A stretch of 17,071 nucleotides of DNA, taken from positions 1-17,071 of the forward strand of contig JAUTXA010000189.1 of assembly GCA_030838265.1 (NCBI GenBank), written 5' to 3'. Shown piece by piece: positions 16,539-17,071 of the stretch. The notes under the pieces were generated by a model. The model was not told where the DNA came from and ran no database searches. It worked only from the letters and a program-made list of their open reading frames with translations. Every line of letters begins with the position of its first letter. Positions within the stretch are counted from its first letter, which is position 1. The DNA comes from Actinomycetota bacterium (GTDB lineage Bacteria > Actinomycetota > Acidimicrobiia > Acidimicrobiales > BP-101). A program made the position numbers and the translations under genes.

Positions 16539-16906
16539 CGGGATGCCACCAGGAGGCCGGCGCCGGCCTGAGGCCCGAGGCCCAACGGCGTCTCGACGAT
16601 CGCCAGGACGGTCCCGGCCCCCACCGGTTCGATCGTGATCTCGACGCGGGTGGCCCCGTCCGCTGCTCGACCCAGCGGCCACCAGCGGAAGACGAGGCGG
16701 CGCCCCTCGTCGACCTCCTCGACCAGGCCGTGGCGGTGACTCCCGTCGTGACCACGGAAGCGAGCGGGGCCGCCGGCTCGCAGCTCGAGGTCGACGTCGG
16801 CCCCGAACCAGGCCGACAGCTGGCGGCTGTCGGTCACGGCCTCCCACACCGCGGCGGGGGGCGCGGCCAGCTCGATTCGGCGCTCGACAGGCCCGGAGGG
16901 TGACAT
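16535..16906 (-). CDS. SRPBCC/AHSA1-domain protein
   Basis: The 123-residue product has the helix-grip START-like fold signature of AHSA1 homologues: VERRIELAAPPAAVWEAVTD (7-26) and LSAWFGADVDLELRAGG (about 30-46), followed by a strand with FRGHDG and VEEVDEGRRLVFRWWPL, and closing with VEITIEPVGAGTVLAIVE. The fold makes a hydrophobic pocket, and ligands differ across the family, so no substrate is proposed. ATG 16906 is chosen over ATG 16927 because TGGGGTT precedes it at short distance and the upstream ATG has no ribosome-binding site. The choice matters because dyad sequences lie between the two. It is the first gene of a two-gene operon with the ArsR regulator. Confidence 0.85.
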   Translation of the reverse strand: MSPSGPVERRIELAAPPAAVWEAVTDSRQLSAWFGADVDLELRAGGPARFRGHDGSHRHGLVEEVDEGRRLVFRWWPLGRAADGATRVEITIEPVGAGTVLAIVETPLGLGPQAGAGLLVASR

Positions 16907-16907
16907 C

Positions 16908-16923
16908 GCAACCCCATGGTTGC
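16908..16923. promoter_or_regulatory. Operator candidate, proximal dyad (GCAAC-N6-GTTGC)
   Basis: A perfect 5-bp inverted repeat, GCAAC with GTTGC across six bases, sits immediately before the AHSA1 start and runs into the -35 of the clpP promoter candidate. Its right arm extends to GTTGCAC, repeated at 16963-16969. It is a plausible ArsR site by position. Confidence 0.4.
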
Positions 16924-16949
16924 ACATGGCCAGCGACGCTGCCTACCAT
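16920..16949 (+). promoter_or_regulatory. Promoter candidate for clpP
   Basis: TTGCAC (16920-16925), an 18-bp spacer and TACCAT (16944-16949) lie about 37 bp upstream of the clpP ATG. Initiation would be near 16956, followed by AGGAG at 16973-16977. The spacer contains the dyad CAGCG-A-CGCTG (16931-16941). Confidence 0.5.
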
Positions 16950-16950
16950 C

Positions 16951-16968
16951 TGCAAACGTCAAGTTGCA
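16951..16968. promoter_or_regulatory. Operator candidate, distal dyad (TGCAA-N8-TTGCA)
   Basis: TGCAA (16951-16955) and TTGCA (16964-16968) form an inverted repeat over the predicted clpP transcription start. Its centre is 44 bp, about four helical turns, from that of the first dyad, which shares the same half-site core. Confidence 0.4.
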
Positions 16969-16985
16969 CGTCAGGAGCCACGCCC

Positions 16986-17071
16986 ATGTCGAGCTATCTC
17001 GTCCCCACCGTCCTCGAGCAGACCCAGCGCGGCGAGCGGGCCTATGACATCTACAGCCGGCTGCTCAAGGA
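16986..17071 (+). CDS. clpP: ATP-dependent Clp protease proteolytic subunit, N-terminus only
   Basis: The 28 complete codons visible encode MSSYLVPTVLEQTQRGERA, then YDIYSRLLK, which matches the conserved ClpP N-terminus with its axial-loop start (YLVPTV) and the ERAYDIYSRLL helix. ClpP forms the barrel-shaped serine protease fed by ClpX or ClpC in the cytoplasm. The catalytic Ser-His-Asp residues lie beyond the window. ATG 16986 has AGGAG eight bases upstream. The gene is divergent from the AHSA1/ArsR operon. Actinobacteria usually carry two clpP copies next to tig and clpX; what follows here cannot be seen. Confidence 0.9.
   Translation, partial: MSSYLVPTVLEQTQRGERAYDIYSRLLK

Noticed and set aside
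16931..16941. CAGCG-A-CGCTG as a ClgR-type operator for clpP
   Set aside because: The known ClgR motif has CGC and GCG arms with five bases between; spacing and orientation do not match.

Overview
The window is about 70% GC, with G/C-ending codons, several GTG/TTG starts and densely packed genes. It encodes a resuscitation-promoting-factor (Rpf)-like protein, an actinobacterial-type LppX/LprG-like lipoprotein, a surface protein ending in an LAxTG-type sortase signal, and a ClpP N-terminus. Together these point to a high-GC actinobacterium; Acidimicrobiia or a relative is my guess and is not proven by the sequence. I see no rRNA, tRNA, CRISPR array, insertion sequence, phage gene or plasmid gene, so this looks like ordinary chromosome.

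Layout. (1) 1-1767: 3' part of a class A penicillin-binding protein on +, convergent with a small lipoprotein gene on - (1764-2444). (2) 2567-6124: a large signalling protein on + (zinc ribbon, class III nucleotide cyclase, STAND-like ATPase, helical repeats). (3) 6121-8450: a - strand cluster read in the order short-chain dehydrogenase, divergent QueA-like enzyme, then a small protein with a possible ribbon-helix-helix C-terminus and an operator-like AT-rich start region. (4) 8451-8755: about 305 bp without a gene, lower in GC, carrying promoter candidates for both sides. (5) 8756-13950: a + strand run of a wall-anchored SpaA/DUF11 surface protein, a strong hairpin terminator, a secreted CAP-domain protein, menC, and a methyltransferase fused to a MUG/TDG-type mismatch DNA glycosylase. 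(6) 13947-15491: an acyl-CoA synthetase on -. (7) 15656-16171: a secreted Rpf-like lysozyme-fold protein on +. (8) 16209-16906: an AHSA1/SRPBCC protein and an ArsR regulator on -, divergent from the start of clpP on + (16986 to the end).

How the parts relate. Four proteins act at the envelope: the PBP synthesises peptidoglycan, the Rpf-like protein probably cuts it, and the CAP and LARTG proteins are secreted or anchored. MenC belongs to menaquinone synthesis, and the acyl-CoA ligase to fatty or carboxylic acid activation. Three of the four convergent gene pairs share overlapping stop codons (CTAG, CTAA, CTAG), and three same-strand junctions are coupled by 4-bp overlaps or gaps of 9-10 bp. 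The observations most worth follow-up are the methyltransferase-glycosylase fusion, the altered signature motifs of the QueA-like enzyme, the self-operator candidate in front of the ribbon-helix-helix-like gene, and the paired TTGCA dyads between the ArsR operon and clpP. I did not find a clearly new multi-gene system.
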